Shown: positions 22,831 to 31,858 of the stretch, piece by piece
Numbering within the stretch: position 1 is the stretch's first letter
Layout of the letters: every line of letters begins with the position of its first letter
NCBI GenBank assembly: GCA_022508665.1
Contig: JAFLUT010000014.1
Coordinates: 1-36,282, forward strand
Direction of reading: 5' to 3'
Source: Prevotellaceae bacterium
GTDB taxonomy: Bacteria > Bacteroidota > Bacteroidia > Bacteroidales > Bacteroidaceae
Length of the DNA: 36,282 nt
Translations under genes and position numbers: made by a program
The notes under the pieces: generated by a model
The model's input: only the letters and a program-made list of their open reading frames with translations
What the model was told of the DNA's origin: nothing
The model's database searches: none

Positions 22831-24105
22831 TCACAAAAATGGAGTGAGGAGATTGCCGAACCACCCTTGAAATCTCTTGCCGAGAGAGCGAGTTCCCCAA
22901 TAGCCCTTTTCCATTATTGTGGAACTTTTCAGTTGTTCATTAAACAAATCTGTCAATTCTGCTGTTACGTCTTTGCTGAATATCACGGTGTTAACCTCAT
23001 AGTCGCAACGCAGGGAGCGTGAGTCCATATTGCTTGAGCCTACGGTGCAATAAAGGTCATCGACCATCATAATTTTAGTGTGATGAAAGCCTCCGTGATA
23101 AAGATAAACCTTTGCACCACGTTTTGCAAGGTTATTACCTACATAATGAGAGGCTTCGGGAGTGAGCGGTATGTCGCTTTTGGCTGAAAGGAGTATCTGC
23201 ACATCTACTCCACGGTCAACCGCCTTCTTTAATGCTTTGCGTACACGGTGAGTCGGCACGAAATATGGATTGATGATGAGAACCTTATGCTGAGCGGTGT
23301 TAAGCATTTCGGAGAAGAGGTCGCGTATGGCATCAGCGGTATATTTAGGGTCTCTATCAACAATAGAGATACGCTGATTGCAGTGAGTGATTTGGCGGTC
23401 GGATGCTGAAATGTTTGTGGAAGAAGCATCTGCTACATTTGTTGGATGTTGAGGAAAGTATTTCTCTCCCATCAAATACTCTCCTGTGGATTTATACCAC
23501 ATCTTGCAAAATATCTCGTGTAAGTCATTTACAGCCTCTCCTTCCACACGCATGTGCATATCGTGCCAGTCGCCAATCTCTGGAATGCCATCTATGTAGT
23601 AATCAGCAACATTCATACCCCCCGTGTATGCTATCTTTCCATCTATCACGACTATCTTACGATGGTCGCGTGGAATGATGCGATTTACCCACGGGAAAGT
23701 TAACGGAGAGAACTTCACCAAATCTATTCCTAAAGCACGGATGGAGTCGTGCATCGCCGATTTGATTGGCTTGTTGTTGGAGGCATTGCCGAAAGCGTCA
23801 TATAATGCCCTGACCTCTACACCTTCTTTTGCCTTTTGTACAAGAAGATGAAAAAGTAAGCTTGCTATGGAATCGTTGCGAAAGTTAAAGTATTCAAGAT
23901 GTATGAATGATTTCGCTTCTCTTATGGCATCGAACATGTCCTCAAACTTATCATGTCCAGTCGTCAGCAACCTCACAGAATTGCCGTCGCTAATGTTTAA
24001 GCCACGTTCACGTAGATGATTAGCCATAATGGAATCGGAAGTCTGAGCATCAAGAATAATAACGCTCACGAACATCGCAAAACAGAGAAACGCACGCTTC
24101 ATCAT
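22831..24105 (-). CDS. Exported phospholipase-D superfamily protein (cardiolipin synthase-like)
   Basis: 424 residues with two HKD motifs: H-R-K-I-V-V-I-D-G-K-I-A-Y-T-G-G-M-N and H-T-K-I-M-M-V-D-D-L-Y-C-T-V-G-S-S-N. Two motifs in one chain with that spacing is the cardiolipin-synthase pattern (phosphatidyl transfer between phosphatidylglycerols), though nucleases share the fold. Instead of the two N-terminal membrane helices of many synthases it has one signal-like segment (M-M-K-R-A-F-L-C-F-A-M-F). The frame extends to 24150 but would overlap the SGNH gene; the double ATG at 24105/24102 fits the signal sequence. Part of a tight minus-strand run. Confidence 0.85.
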   Translation of the reverse strand: MMKRAFLCFAMFVSVIILDAQTSDSIMANHLRERGLNISDGNSVRLLTTGHDKFEDMFDAIREAKSFIHLEYFNFRNDSIASLLFHLLVQKAKEGVEVRALYDAFGNASNNKPIKSAMHDSIRALGIDLVKFSPLTFPWVNRIIPRDHRKIVVIDGKIAYTGGMNVADYYIDGIPEIGDWHDMHMRVEGEAVNDLHEIFCKMWYKSTGEYLMGEKYFPQHPTNVADASSTNISASDRQITHCNQRISIVDRDPKYTADAIRDLFSEMLNTAQHKVLIINPYFVPTHRVRKALKKAVDRGVDVQILLSAKSDIPLTPEASHYVGNNLAKRGAKVYLYHGGFHHTKIMMVDDLYCTVGSSNMDSRSLRCDYEVNTVIFSKDVTAELTDLFNEQLKSSTIMEKGYWGTRSLGKRFQGWFGNLLTPFL

Positions 24106-24118
24106 CCCCTTGCAACAA

Positions 24119-24820
24119 CTATTTCTTATTTCTTTGTTTAATAAATACATCCACCTGCTGCGAAATGGCTTTCATGCCCTCAATAGATGGGTGACCAGCC
24201 TTTTTGTCAATGTCGTGCAGTTCTATCACAGGCACTGAATATCGGGTACATATTGCACGAACAGAGGCATTGACTGCATCTGAAAGTTCGCTGTTCAAAA
24301 TGAAATAAATATCCACGCTAAGATAACGCCTTTTCATGTAGTGGAGCAACTTTTCAAGCGAAGGGCGGAAAGCCTTCAAGTCCTCAGTCGTCCATCCCGA
24401 CTCTTTATATTCGCCAATGGGCGCAGGCACCCACGAGTCATTAGTTCCACCAAAAATAAAGATTATATCGGGATTGCCAAGATTTGAAGCACGAGTAACG
24501 AATGACCTATCGCTGTAATCTTCGCCACGATAGCCTGTTGAGGATATGGTAGAACCGCTGTAAGAATTATTTACACACAACTTCCAATCATTATTTTTCA
24601 ACAGTTGATGCCACCATGTCTGCTCCACTGCTACAACATCATTGTCTTTCACTTTACGGTCAAAGAAATACCATGTAAGGTTGGTGTCAGGAGTTACATA
24701 TCCCTCAAATGTAGAGTAACTATCCCCTAAGATTGACACTGATAACTTACTGCTTTTCTGTGCATAAGACACCGTAAATACGGCAAAAGATATTAAAAGG
24801 GTTATATATAGTTTCTTCAT
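24119..24820 (-). CDS. Secreted SGNH/GDSL hydrolase
   Basis: 233 residues with an N-terminal signal peptide (L-Y-I-T-L-L-I-S-F-A-V-F-T-V). Block I is I-L-G-D-S-Y-S-T-F-E-G-Y with the nucleophile serine, block III is I-F-G-G-T-N-D-S-W, and the catalytic histidine is in G-H-P-S-I-E-G-M. The fold covers esterases and acetyl-xylan or acyl hydrolases; the substrate cannot be named. It starts 4 bases past ung and ends 13 bases before the PLD gene, so it belongs to the same operon. Confidence 0.87.
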   Translation of the reverse strand: MKKLYITLLISFAVFTVSYAQKSSKLSVSILGDSYSTFEGYVTPDTNLTWYFFDRKVKDNDVVAVEQTWWHQLLKNNDWKLCVNNSYSGSTISSTGYRGEDYSDRSFVTRASNLGNPDIIFIFGGTNDSWVPAPIGEYKESGWTTEDLKAFRPSLEKLLHYMKRRYLSVDIYFILNSELSDAVNASVRAICTRYSVPVIELHDIDKKAGHPSIEGMKAISQQVDVFIKQRNKK

Positions 24821-24824
24821 ATTG

Positions 24825-25490
24825 TTACCAATTTATTGGAGTTATTCCGTGCTGCTGAAGATATTGATTGCAGATGCTGAAATGATGATTGCCGAAAAAG
24901 CCACGATGAGCCGACAATGGCGACGGGTGGGCGGAACGAAGAATGCAATGCTTTGAGGCATCTATCAACTGCGCCTTGCTCTGCGCATAACTTCCCCACA
25001 AAATAAACACCACATTGTTACGCTCTTGGCTTATAGTTTTTATTACAGCATCGGTAAAGTCTTCCCAACCATGCTTCTGATGACTTCCTGCATGGTGGGC
25101 TCGCACCGTAAGAGTTGCGTTCAGTAATAGTATTCCTTGTTCTGCCCAGCGTGTCAAATTTCCTGTGGCAGGAATAGGCGTGCCTATATCCGTCTGTATC
25201 TCGGCAAAGATATTGCGTAAAGACGGAGGGAATGCAACCCCGTCACGCACAGAGAAACACAATCCATGAGCCTGACCCGGTTCATGGTAAGGGTCTTGTC
25301 CTATGAGAACGACCTTTACCGACGGCAACGGACAGAGATTGAAGGCGTTGAAGATGAGCGCCCCCGGAGGATAGCACACTCCATTTGCATACTCATCTTT
25401 CACAAACTGTATGAGACGTTCAAAATAGGGCTTGTCAAACTCCTGTTGCAACTTCTCACGCCACGATTGTTCAATGTTTACCGTTGCCAT
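24825..25490 (-). CDS. ung: Uracil-DNA glycosylase
   Basis: 221 residues, standard family-1 UDG length. The water-activating loop is G-Q-D-P-Y-H-E-P-G-Q-A-H-G-L-C-F-S-V, the uracil-binding strand ends in L-L-N-A-T-L-T-V-R, and the DNA-intercalating loop is H-P-S-P-L-S-A-H-R-G-F-F-G. It removes uracil from DNA to start base excision repair. It begins one base after the PqqD-like gene's stop, so is translated from the same message. Confidence 0.96.
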   Translation of the reverse strand: MATVNIEQSWREKLQQEFDKPYFERLIQFVKDEYANGVCYPPGALIFNAFNLCPLPSVKVVLIGQDPYHEPGQAHGLCFSVRDGVAFPPSLRNIFAEIQTDIGTPIPATGNLTRWAEQGILLLNATLTVRAHHAGSHQKHGWEDFTDAVIKTISQERNNVVFILWGSYAQSKAQLIDASKHCILRSAHPSPLSAHRGFFGNHHFSICNQYLQQHGITPINW

Positions 25491-25491
25491 G

Positions 25492-25761
25492 TTATTTTTC
25501 GACCAGTCCTGCTTCAGTCCAAGAGTTTATCAGAGTATTAACGTCTTTATGTGCTGTCGGAGCATCGACTTCATACTCGTTCAGAAGCAATTCTACCAAC
25601 TCTTCCTCCTTGAAATCACGACCCTGCGCAGCATTCCACAACATAGCGGCAGAGTCGTTAAGAGTGATTACTTTCGTGAAGTCGATATTGTCAATACCAT
25701 GTGCGATTATGATGTTTTCACCACATACATTACGCAGTTCAAATCCTTCTTTGATTTTCAT
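25492..25761 (-). CDS. PqqD-family peptide-binding protein
   Basis: 89 residues. The layout fits PqqD / RiPP recognition element proteins: an N-terminal beta segment (F-E-L-R-N-V-C-G-E-N-I-I-I), then L-N-D-S-A-A-M-L-W-N-A-A-Q-G-R-D-F and a helical tail with V-D-A-P-T-A-H-K-D-V. Such domains hold the leader of a precursor peptide for modifying enzymes. It is 36 bases downstream of the S24/S26 peptidase and the HPr-kinase-like gene, with which it probably works. No precursor-peptide gene or radical SAM enzyme is visible nearby. Confidence 0.85.
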   Translation of the reverse strand: MKIKEGFELRNVCGENIIIAHGIDNIDFTKVITLNDSAAMLWNAAQGRDFKEEELVELLLNEYEVDAPTAHKDVNTLINSWTEAGLVEK

Positions 25762-25797
25762 TGTTGTTATATTTGTTAAGCATTAAACATTTTCCTT

Positions 25798-26268
25798 TTA
25801 TTTCCATTTTGCTGGCAACTGATGCCGCCACAACAAGCGATAAAGCGACAGCAGATACTTTCTTATCGGCAAAAGCCGTGGCCACATAGCGGAGTATATC
25901 TTCCATGTGCGAGAGGTTGATAAATCGTAGGTTTTACCCAAACGGCGTATCTTAATCAACTTAGCACGCACACGTTCTCTGCCAAAAGTCTCCGTCCCTT
26001 CCACATTGCCGTCGCCACGCATTGTGATTATGCCGTTGTCTATCTTTTCTATACGGTGGCACACAAATACTCCATCTGTCAGTTCTGCCAATACCACATC
26101 ACCTATCGAGAGAGCGTCTGCCTTTCCGAAGATGAGTTTGTCACGTCCGTCTTCAATGAACGGCCGCATACTGTTTCCTCTCGCCAGCAGAGTGACCTCA
26201 TGCCCTTCCTCAATCAAATCTACGACCTGTGGAAGAAAGGTATCGTTGTGCATTAGCAATCTACTCAT
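25798..26268 (-). CDS. S24/S26 family peptidase (signal-peptidase-like)
   Basis: 156 residues. The serine box is A-R-G-N-S33-M-R-P-F-I, followed by D-K-L-I-F-G-K and G-D-V-V-L-A-E and the H-R-I-E-K-I box, the order found in signal peptidase I and LexA-type enzymes. I could not assign the catalytic Lys with certainty. There is no N-terminal membrane helix, so it is not a normal leader peptidase; an R/L-rich C-terminal tail (about 130-150) may touch the membrane. Its ATG overlaps the upstream kinase-like stop by 4 bases. A peptide-maturation role is suggested by the PqqD neighbour. Confidence 0.82.
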   Translation of the reverse strand: MSRLLMHNDTFLPQVVDLIEEGHEVTLLARGNSMRPFIEDGRDKLIFGKADALSIGDVVLAELTDGVFVCHRIEKIDNGIITMRGDGNVEGTETFGRERVRAKLIKIRRLGKTYDLSTSRTWKIYSAMWPRLLPIRKYLLSLYRLLWRHQLPAKWK

Positions 26269-27176
26269 TTTCCGCTATTTCCGTTCCACATGCCCTCCAT
26301 TGTCTCACAACTCATTAGGCAGGCTTCTTCGTTAGGAAGATTGTCCATAACAAACGTAGGTATGAGTTCCAACAGACGAGTCACAGTATCACACGTTCCT
26401 ACATAGTCACGCCTATCCCACTTCATCACCGAGCATGAAGGAAGCAACGAAGCGAAGCCATCCACAACCGTTTGACGCTCAATCTTATTAAATGGCGCTT
26501 GCCTCAACTGCAAAAAGCCACCTATCGGAGCCTCAACATTGCGATAGCAAGGAGTCTTGCCACTCCATGGCGAACCAAATACTCGTGCGATGCCATCATC
26601 ACATACCCTCACCACTGGATTGTCATCATTCATCAAATCCGTTCCCTCTATGTAACGCAGCCAGTTAGACGTGTGCGTACTTTTTCCTGTACCGCTGACA
26701 CCCAAGCACAAATATCCTCTGCCGTCCTTACGAACTACCGATGCATGCATCAGCACTGTCATCTTATCCGCACCAGCAAATGCGTATGACATCATCAACG
26801 CATTATTCAGTCCGAAAGTACGCATTTTATCATTACCATTAAGGCATACTGACACCTTTGAAAAATCAGGAGAGCCTTGCATCAGACAGCAATGAACACC
26901 TGCCACATCGCTAACAACAATCTGGTAAGAGCCATCATCCAAACGATAAACTCCGTGATTGTTACCTCCACAATCAAACTGCCCAATCTCCTGTCCTTTC
27001 TTCTCTGGCCTCCACGCATCATTTACAGTCATTTCAAAGAGCAGAGACAACTCATCCTCGGGCTTACCGTCAAGACGGAAAGGTTCGCTTGACGACAACA
27101 AGGCCTCTGTATTGCGATTATCGCAAAAATTTATGCTATAAGTATGACGCCCTACTCTATAATATATTTTAGACAT
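26265..27176 (-). CDS. HPr-kinase/PEPCK-like P-loop kinase
   Basis: 303 residues from the ATG at 27176 (the longer frame starts at TTG). The C-terminal half has the HPr-kinase-type nucleotide fold: H-A-S-V-V, Walker A G159-V-S-G-T-G-K165-S166-T, then N-D-D-N-P-V-V-R and G-S-P-W-S-G-K-T-P-C-Y. Bona fide HPr kinase has a longer N-terminal domain and a different active-site environment; related short kinases phosphorylate peptides in some lasso-peptide clusters (established for paeninodin-type systems). Together with the overlapping peptidase and PqqD gene this suggests a peptide-tailoring role, which is inference. Confidence 0.75.
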   Translation of the reverse strand: MSKIYYRVGRHTYSINFCDNRNTEALLSSSEPFRLDGKPEDELSLLFEMTVNDAWRPEKKGQEIGQFDCGGNNHGVYRLDDGSYQIVVSDVAGVHCCLMQGSPDFSKVSVCLNGNDKMRTFGLNNALMMSYAFAGADKMTVLMHASVVRKDGRGYLCLGVSGTGKSTHTSNWLRYIEGTDLMNDDNPVVRVCDDGIARVFGSPWSGKTPCYRNVEAPIGGFLQLRQAPFNKIERQTVVDGFASLLPSCSVMKWDRRDYVGTCDTVTRLLELIPTFVMDNLPNEEACLMSCETMEGMWNGNSGK

Positions 27177-27188
27177 ATCCAAATACTT

Positions 27189-28487
27189 TTATTTATATTC
27201 CGACTCCTCACTTTCATTCCACACATATTTCGCCCATGACGTAGAAGGAAAGAACTCCGCAAAACTACATGCCCCAGTACCGTATACATATTTGCTAAGT
27301 GGCACATACATTGATATACCACTGCATTGGGAGGCATCAATATAATTCTGTTTTCTGTTAAAAGCACTATACCATGCGGATGTATGCTTGCAAGTAACAA
27401 ATTTTGCTTCTTCCTCAAGCCATTGAGCATAAGTATCTCTTTCAAGTACATTCTTCATCACGCCTCTCGCATCATAAAAATCAGGATAGTCACGTGACCA
27501 CGCAACAAACTGAAAATAACGCAGCACATTGTCATAGTTCGCCGACAAAATCGCCTCATATTCATTCGACACAACGCTCTTCACATACGCCGCATAGTTA
27601 GACATAGCCTTTGTATCAACCGACGAAATAACAAGACCGTATCCGCTTGACATATCGCTATAACTATCATAATAAGCCGATAACATCGCATCTGCCCAAT
27701 CATTCTTTTGAAAGCATGCTGGTATCATCGTCCTATAATCAGCACCCGGTCCCGGAATTTCAGCAGGAGAAGCAATAATATACTTTGTAGCATTACGCAA
27801 CTCATACGCCACTTCTACCGTCTGCATAAAACAAGCATCAAAGAAAATGAAGTCTGTACCCCCAAAGGCTTCAAGCGTCCTCGCTATGTCAGATATGCTC
27901 ATCTGACTTCCTATATTGCTTGTCGTATTCTTTTCATTATCAACACCGAAAGACTTTCTTCTTGATTTTGTAGATGAAGTCTGCATTTCCGCAGTAGAAG
28001 GCAGCCAACCTGATGCGTGCGACCACATCACTACTCCATAACTGCTGGCAGGATAACGCTCTTTAACGTACTGCAAAATTGCCTCAAACTGCTCTTTCGA
28101 TGCCGAGTTCACATCCTCCTCATATTCCACCTCTGGCACAAGTTCCGTGTATGTCTGAGCCGTAACAGTTTTGTCTATACAGTAAACACGCGGCAGTCGC
28201 GTATCGTCAAGATACACCACAACCTTGTCACCCATATAAAGGTTAGAGTTTTTCACTCCGAGCAAAATCTCGTTGAGGTCGCTGACAGCACCTCCCGACA
28301 GACTGTTTTCCGCTACAACATACACAAGTATTGTGCGGCTGTCCGCATAGCAATCATCGGGAACAACAACATCTTTACCTCCGTCATCATCCTCCGCTTC
28401 GTGCTTGTCTTTACATGCCGCAAACAAGAAGATTGCGACTATGCACAACAGCACAGCCACAATCCTGTTATTTACTATTTTCATCAT
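27189..28487 (-). CDS. Clostripain-like (C11) cysteine peptidase, lipoprotein
   Basis: 432 residues. Signal peptide with lipobox L-F-A-A-C25, then an acidic linker, so it is probably surface- or periplasm-anchored. The C11 catalytic dyad is clear: H157 in M-W-S-H-A-S-G-W and C219 in I-F-F-D-A-C-F-M-Q-T-V-E. Family members cut after basic residues and often self-activate at an internal basic site; K-S-R-R-K at about 174-178 lies between His and Cys and may be such a site. The start overlaps the preceding gene by 20 bases, and the HPr-kinase-like gene follows at 12 bases. Confidence 0.88.
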   Translation of the reverse strand: MMKIVNNRIVAVLLCIVAIFLFAACKDKHEAEDDDGGKDVVVPDDCYADSRTILVYVVAENSLSGGAVSDLNEILLGVKNSNLYMGDKVVVYLDDTRLPRVYCIDKTVTAQTYTELVPEVEYEEDVNSASKEQFEAILQYVKERYPASSYGVVMWSHASGWLPSTAEMQTSSTKSRRKSFGVDNEKNTTSNIGSQMSISDIARTLEAFGGTDFIFFDACFMQTVEVAYELRNATKYIIASPAEIPGPGADYRTMIPACFQKNDWADAMLSAYYDSYSDMSSGYGLVISSVDTKAMSNYAAYVKSVVSNEYEAILSANYDNVLRYFQFVAWSRDYPDFYDARGVMKNVLERDTYAQWLEEEAKFVTCKHTSAWYSAFNRKQNYIDASQCSGISMYVPLSKYVYGTGACSFAEFFPSTSWAKYVWNESEESEYK

Positions 28488-28932
28488 ACGCAAAAGCGTC
28501 TAACGGATGTCTGAACGTAAAATAATGGTCATCTACAATGATTATCTTCTTATCCCTATCGTCAAGATAGCGCTTCTTTATCTTATAATACTGCTTGTTA
28601 AGTTTCTTGCGGTTCGTGGAAAAAAAGACACATGCCGTCTGCTTGTGAAGCCCCACCTTACCTTCAAGATACTCTTTGAGTTGCAAACTGAACTCTGAAC
28701 GGTTAGGCAAAGCGCCTGTCTTCTTATCAACGTCAATGCCGTCGATTTGATGTATAGAGGTTATATAGACCGTGGAATCTGTAAGCATCTGACTGACACC
28801 AAACAAATATACCGTGCCGCTACCCTTGCCGAAATTAACGTTATCAGCCTCCGCGGGATTCTTCTTGGCACCAGCCAACATGGCAACCATCAGAAACAGC
28901 AGTGTTATGTACTTTCTTTTCATCCTTTTCAT
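28468..28932 (-). CDS. Conserved-looking secreted protein of unknown function
   Basis: 154 residues. The N terminus is a signal peptide (Y-I-T-L-L-F-L-M-V-A-M-L-A-G-A, cleavage likely after A-G-A). The mature part has a glycine turn (F-G-K-G-S-G-T-V-Y-L-F-G-V-S), many Lys/Arg and Y-Y-K-I-K-K-R-Y-L-D-D, ending in D-H-Y-F-T-F-R-H-P. No domain recognised. The real start may be this ATG or the one three codons later. It is 49 bases downstream of rpoD and overlaps the C11 peptidase start, so the three are probably co-transcribed. Confidence 0.75.
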   Translation of the reverse strand: MKRMKRKYITLLFLMVAMLAGAKKNPAEADNVNFGKGSGTVYLFGVSQMLTDSTVYITSIHQIDGIDVDKKTGALPNRSEFSLQLKEYLEGKVGLHKQTACVFFSTNRKKLNKQYYKIKKRYLDDRDKKIIIVDDHYFTFRHPLDAFAYDENSK

Positions 28933-28981
28933 TTATTTACAATTTGACGAAATAGCAAATAGTCCAATCGTAAACTCATTT

Positions 28982-29851
28982 TTATCCAAGATAAGTCTTC
29001 AGCAGTTTGCTCTTCGACGCACTGCGAAGCCGTCTGATTGCCTTCTCCTTAATTTGCCTTACACGCTCACGAGTCAAGTTGAAACGGTCTCCAATCTCTT
29101 CCAAAGTCTTTTCCGACTCACCAATGCCAAAGAACATCTTAATGATTTCCTTCTCACGCACCGTCAATGTGTCCAAAGCACGCTCTATCTCTCTCTGCAA
29201 CGACTCCGTCACGAGAGTGCGGTCAGCAGCAGGAGAGTCAGGATTGGAAAGAATGTCAAGCAGACTGTTGTCCTCACCCTCCACAAACGGAGCATCCACA
29301 CTGATGTGTCGTCCGCTCACTTTCATTGTCTCCGCCACCTTGTCCACTGGCAAATCCAGTTGTTCCGCCAGTTCTTCGGGCGAAGGACGGCGTTCATGCT
29401 CCTGCTCAAACTTCGAGAAAGCCTTGCCTATCTTGTTGAGCGACCCCACTTGGTTCAGCGGCAGACGGACGATACGGCTCTGCTCTGCCAACGCCTGAAG
29501 GATGCTCTGACGTATCCACCACACGGCATAACTGATGAACTTGAAGCCTCTCGTTTCGTCAAACTTTTCCGCCGCCTTAATCAGTCCGAGATTGCCCTCA
29601 TTGATGAGGTCGGGCAGGCTCAAACCTTGATTTTGATATTGCTTTGCCACCGACACGACGAAACGCAGGTTCGCCTTCGTCAGTTTCTCCAACGCACGCC
29701 GTCCTTCAGGACCGCCCTTGCGTATTTTGGCAGCCAGTTCCACCTCTTCTTCTACTGTGATAAGTTCCTCACGCCCAATCTCCTGCAAATACTTGTCAAG
29801 TGATGCGCTTTCGCGGTTTGTAATTGATTTTGTGATTTTTAATTGTCTCAT
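28982..29851 (-). CDS. rpoD: Primary sigma factor (RpoD/SigA of the Bacteroidetes type)
   Basis: 289 residues, the short primary sigma typical of Bacteroidetes, lacking region 1.1. Region 1.2: [10 protein letters not shown]. Region 2: [25 protein letters not shown], then [13 protein letters not shown]. Region 4 helix-turn-helix: [19 protein letters not shown]. It directs RNA polymerase to TTTG / TAnnTTTG promoters such as those listed here. A perfect promoter of that type precedes it. Confidence 0.96.
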   Translation of the reverse strand: MRQLKITKSITNRESASLDKYLQEIGREELITVEEEVELAAKIRKGGPEGRRALEKLTKANLRFVVSVAKQYQNQGLSLPDLINEGNLGLIKAAEKFDETRGFKFISYAVWWIRQSILQALAEQSRIVRLPLNQVGSLNKIGKAFSKFEQEHERRPSPEELAEQLDLPVDKVAETMKVSGRHISVDAPFVEGEDNSLLDILSNPDSPAADRTLVTESLQREIERALDTLTVREKEIIKMFFGIGESEKTLEEIGDRFNLTRERVRQIKEKAIRRLRSASKSKLLKTYLG

Positions 29852-29879
29852 ACGGAAGTATGTGTGTGAAAAATATGTG

Positions 29880-29911
29880 CAAATATAGTAATTATTGGCA
29901 AGATATTCAAA
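29880..29911 (-). promoter_or_regulatory. rpoD promoter
   Basis: Minus strand TTTG (29911-29908), 20 bases, TATATTTG (29887-29880): an exact consensus. The -7 element ends 28 bases before the rpoD start. The remaining bases to 30026 show nothing else. Confidence 0.75.
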
Positions 29912-30026
29912 ACTTTTACATTATTTATGGCAAAAGTGGCTACACCAAAACGCTATCACGTGGAAAACAGCAAGTCCACCTGACAGATACAGACACTTTT
30001 TATGATGCACGGTGAACGACTCCGCA

Positions 30027-31712
30027 CTACCTATCAAATAATATCTTACGCTCCCTCTCCGACGCCTTTGCCGCCCAGTCTTCGGGTATGAAACGCCAAT
30101 CATTATGCGGTTGTGGGGCTATTGTGCCGATGTCTTGGATATAGTCCATGAGATAATGTCGGATGTCATGCTCTGTCACAGAAATGATGCGCAAATCAAT
30201 CTCTTCTTTTGACAATCCCGCCCCCTTGGTCAGCAGTTCCCCTCCACCGTTGGCACGATAGGCAGTCATAGCCACAGTATACGTCTCATCCATAGAGAAT
30301 GCACGGCTATCGGACATTGAGAGTATGGTGATTTTCTCGCCTTTAGGCTTCCTCAAATCTACCTCATAGCGTATTCCTGCGGCAGAATCGAAGTTGAAAA
30401 TAAAGTTCTTAAATCCGATACGCTCGGGGTTGTTTTTCATTGGTCCGATGAGCAACATAGGGTCATCGGGAGAAGCCATTTGCTGCACCCAGTTGGAGTA
30501 ACTCATTTCCAAATAGTTCTTTATCTCCTGCCCCGTAAGCCTCAACGTATATAGGTGGTCTTCAAAGCGATAGAGGTCAAACAGATTGCAGACCTTTACA
30601 TCGCCTGCCTCAATGGCGGCTTTGAAAAACAAAGGGGCAGTGAAAGACAAATCAGCGCCGCTCACATTCAACTGCAACTGCTGTATAAGGTCAATATAAG
30701 CCGAAGAGCCGAAATATGCCTCCGTCACATCTACACGGTTCAGAAACGTGCCAATCTTCTTCGATGCAAAGCGTTTCACCTCATGGAACGGATAAGAAAA
30801 ATGCCTTTTGAAAGACAGCGCATGCTGATTGTAAAACATTCCTATATATTTAATGGAGCAGTTGGTCTCGTGGCTCACCACCCTATCCTGCTGGTCAATA
30901 TGGAAATCAACATCAACCACCGCAACATTATGTGCATAGCATCCCGGATTTACGCATGGCACTTCCCTGTCCTCTCTATTTACAACGGTCTCCAAGTTGC
31001 AAGCATGGTCATGCCCATACAGAATGAGGTCAAAGCCGTCAACCTCTTCTGCCGTCTCCCGTGTGGCATTCTCTTTGTAATCAGGGGTTACGATGCCTTC
31101 ATCCATGCCCGAATGTATCACCCCTATCACATAGTCTGGCTGCACATCCTCTTTTATAGTCTTTATCCATTTCGCCGCACTTTCTTTAATGTCCGCAAAA
31201 TACAGCCCCTTCCAAATTTCCTCAGGAATCCAGTGCGGAATGGCAGGAGTAATGAAACCAACAACAGCAATTTTCAGCCCTTGACGATAGAAAATCTCAT
31301 ACGGCTGAAAATATGGCTGCCCTGTCGCAGTGTCGATAACATTTGCGCCAAGAATAGGGAACGAGCATTCGTTTACATACTTATCGTAGATGCGTTTGCC
31401 CATTTCTATGTCATGGTTGCCTATCACAGCCACATCATAGCCTATGTAGTTGCATATTTCGGCAACACGGTGGCGAGTGTTCTGGCAATGGGAGTTGAAA
31501 TAATACGCCGTTGGCTCTCCCTGCAACATATCGCCTCCGTCTATCAGCAGCATATTGCCAGCACTCTCCTTAACTGTCTGAGCGACAAACGCATGCACAC
31601 GCTCGAGACTACCTTTGCTCCAACGTTCACGGCGGAAGTCATACGGGAAATAATTTCCGTGTACATCCGTAGTAAAAATTATTTTCAAATGTTTAATCTT
31701 CTCGTCAATCAT
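30027..31712 (-). CDS. Bifunctional metallophosphatase / 5'-nucleotidase
   Basis: 561 residues. N-terminal calcineurin-like metallophosphatase: T-T-D16-V-H18-G, L-I-D-G-G-D-M-L-Q-G, V-I-G-N-H-D-I-E-M-G, G-V-I-H-S-G-M-D-E and L-Y-G-H-D-H-A. C-terminal 5'-nucleotidase domain (about 340-530) with Y-L-E-M-S and A-Y-R-A-N-G-G-G-E. The family hydrolyses nucleotides, 2',3'-cyclic nucleotides or UDP-sugars. Unlike UshA it has no signal peptide from the chosen ATG (31712); the extra 12 residues of the longer frame do not form one either. A -7 box TAACTTTG lies at 31753-31746. Confidence 0.88.
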   Translation of the reverse strand: MIDEKIKHLKIIFTTDVHGNYFPYDFRRERWSKGSLERVHAFVAQTVKESAGNMLLIDGGDMLQGEPTAYYFNSHCQNTRHRVAEICNYIGYDVAVIGNHDIEMGKRIYDKYVNECSFPILGANVIDTATGQPYFQPYEIFYRQGLKIAVVGFITPAIPHWIPEEIWKGLYFADIKESAAKWIKTIKEDVQPDYVIGVIHSGMDEGIVTPDYKENATRETAEEVDGFDLILYGHDHACNLETVVNREDREVPCVNPGCYAHNVAVVDVDFHIDQQDRVVSHETNCSIKYIGMFYNQHALSFKRHFSYPFHEVKRFASKKIGTFLNRVDVTEAYFGSSAYIDLIQQLQLNVSGADLSFTAPLFFKAAIEAGDVKVCNLFDLYRFEDHLYTLRLTGQEIKNYLEMSYSNWVQQMASPDDPMLLIGPMKNNPERIGFKNFIFNFDSAAGIRYEVDLRKPKGEKITILSMSDSRAFSMDETYTVAMTAYRANGGGELLTKGAGLSKEEIDLRIISVTEHDIRHYLMDYIQDIGTIAPQPHNDWRFIPEDWAAKASERERKILFDR

Positions 31713-31745
31713 GGCTGCTCGACCACTGAGAGTGTTTTTCTTCCA

Positions 31746-31753
31746 CAAAGTTA
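31746..31753 (-). promoter_or_regulatory. Candidate -7 element for the 5'-nucleotidase gene
   Basis: TAACTTTG on the minus strand, 34 bases before the ATG. The -33 region is poor. I found no clear plus-strand promoter for the DnaJ-type gene in 31754-31858. Confidence 0.5.
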
Positions 31754-31858
31754 AGAAAAATTATGTTTTTTCACAGGATTTCTTTCTATTTTTCTGCCAA
31801 ATCCCATTAAATGGCATCTCTTTTGTTATGCTTTTTAGCAAATAATAAAGAATAAACT

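Noticed and set aside
28814-29803. 329-codon plus-strand ORF opposite rpoD
   Set aside because: Antisense to the sigma factor with no recognisable domain.
30555-31754. 399-codon plus-strand ORF opposite the 5'-nucleotidase
   Set aside because: Antisense shadow of an enzyme with all its metal ligands in place.
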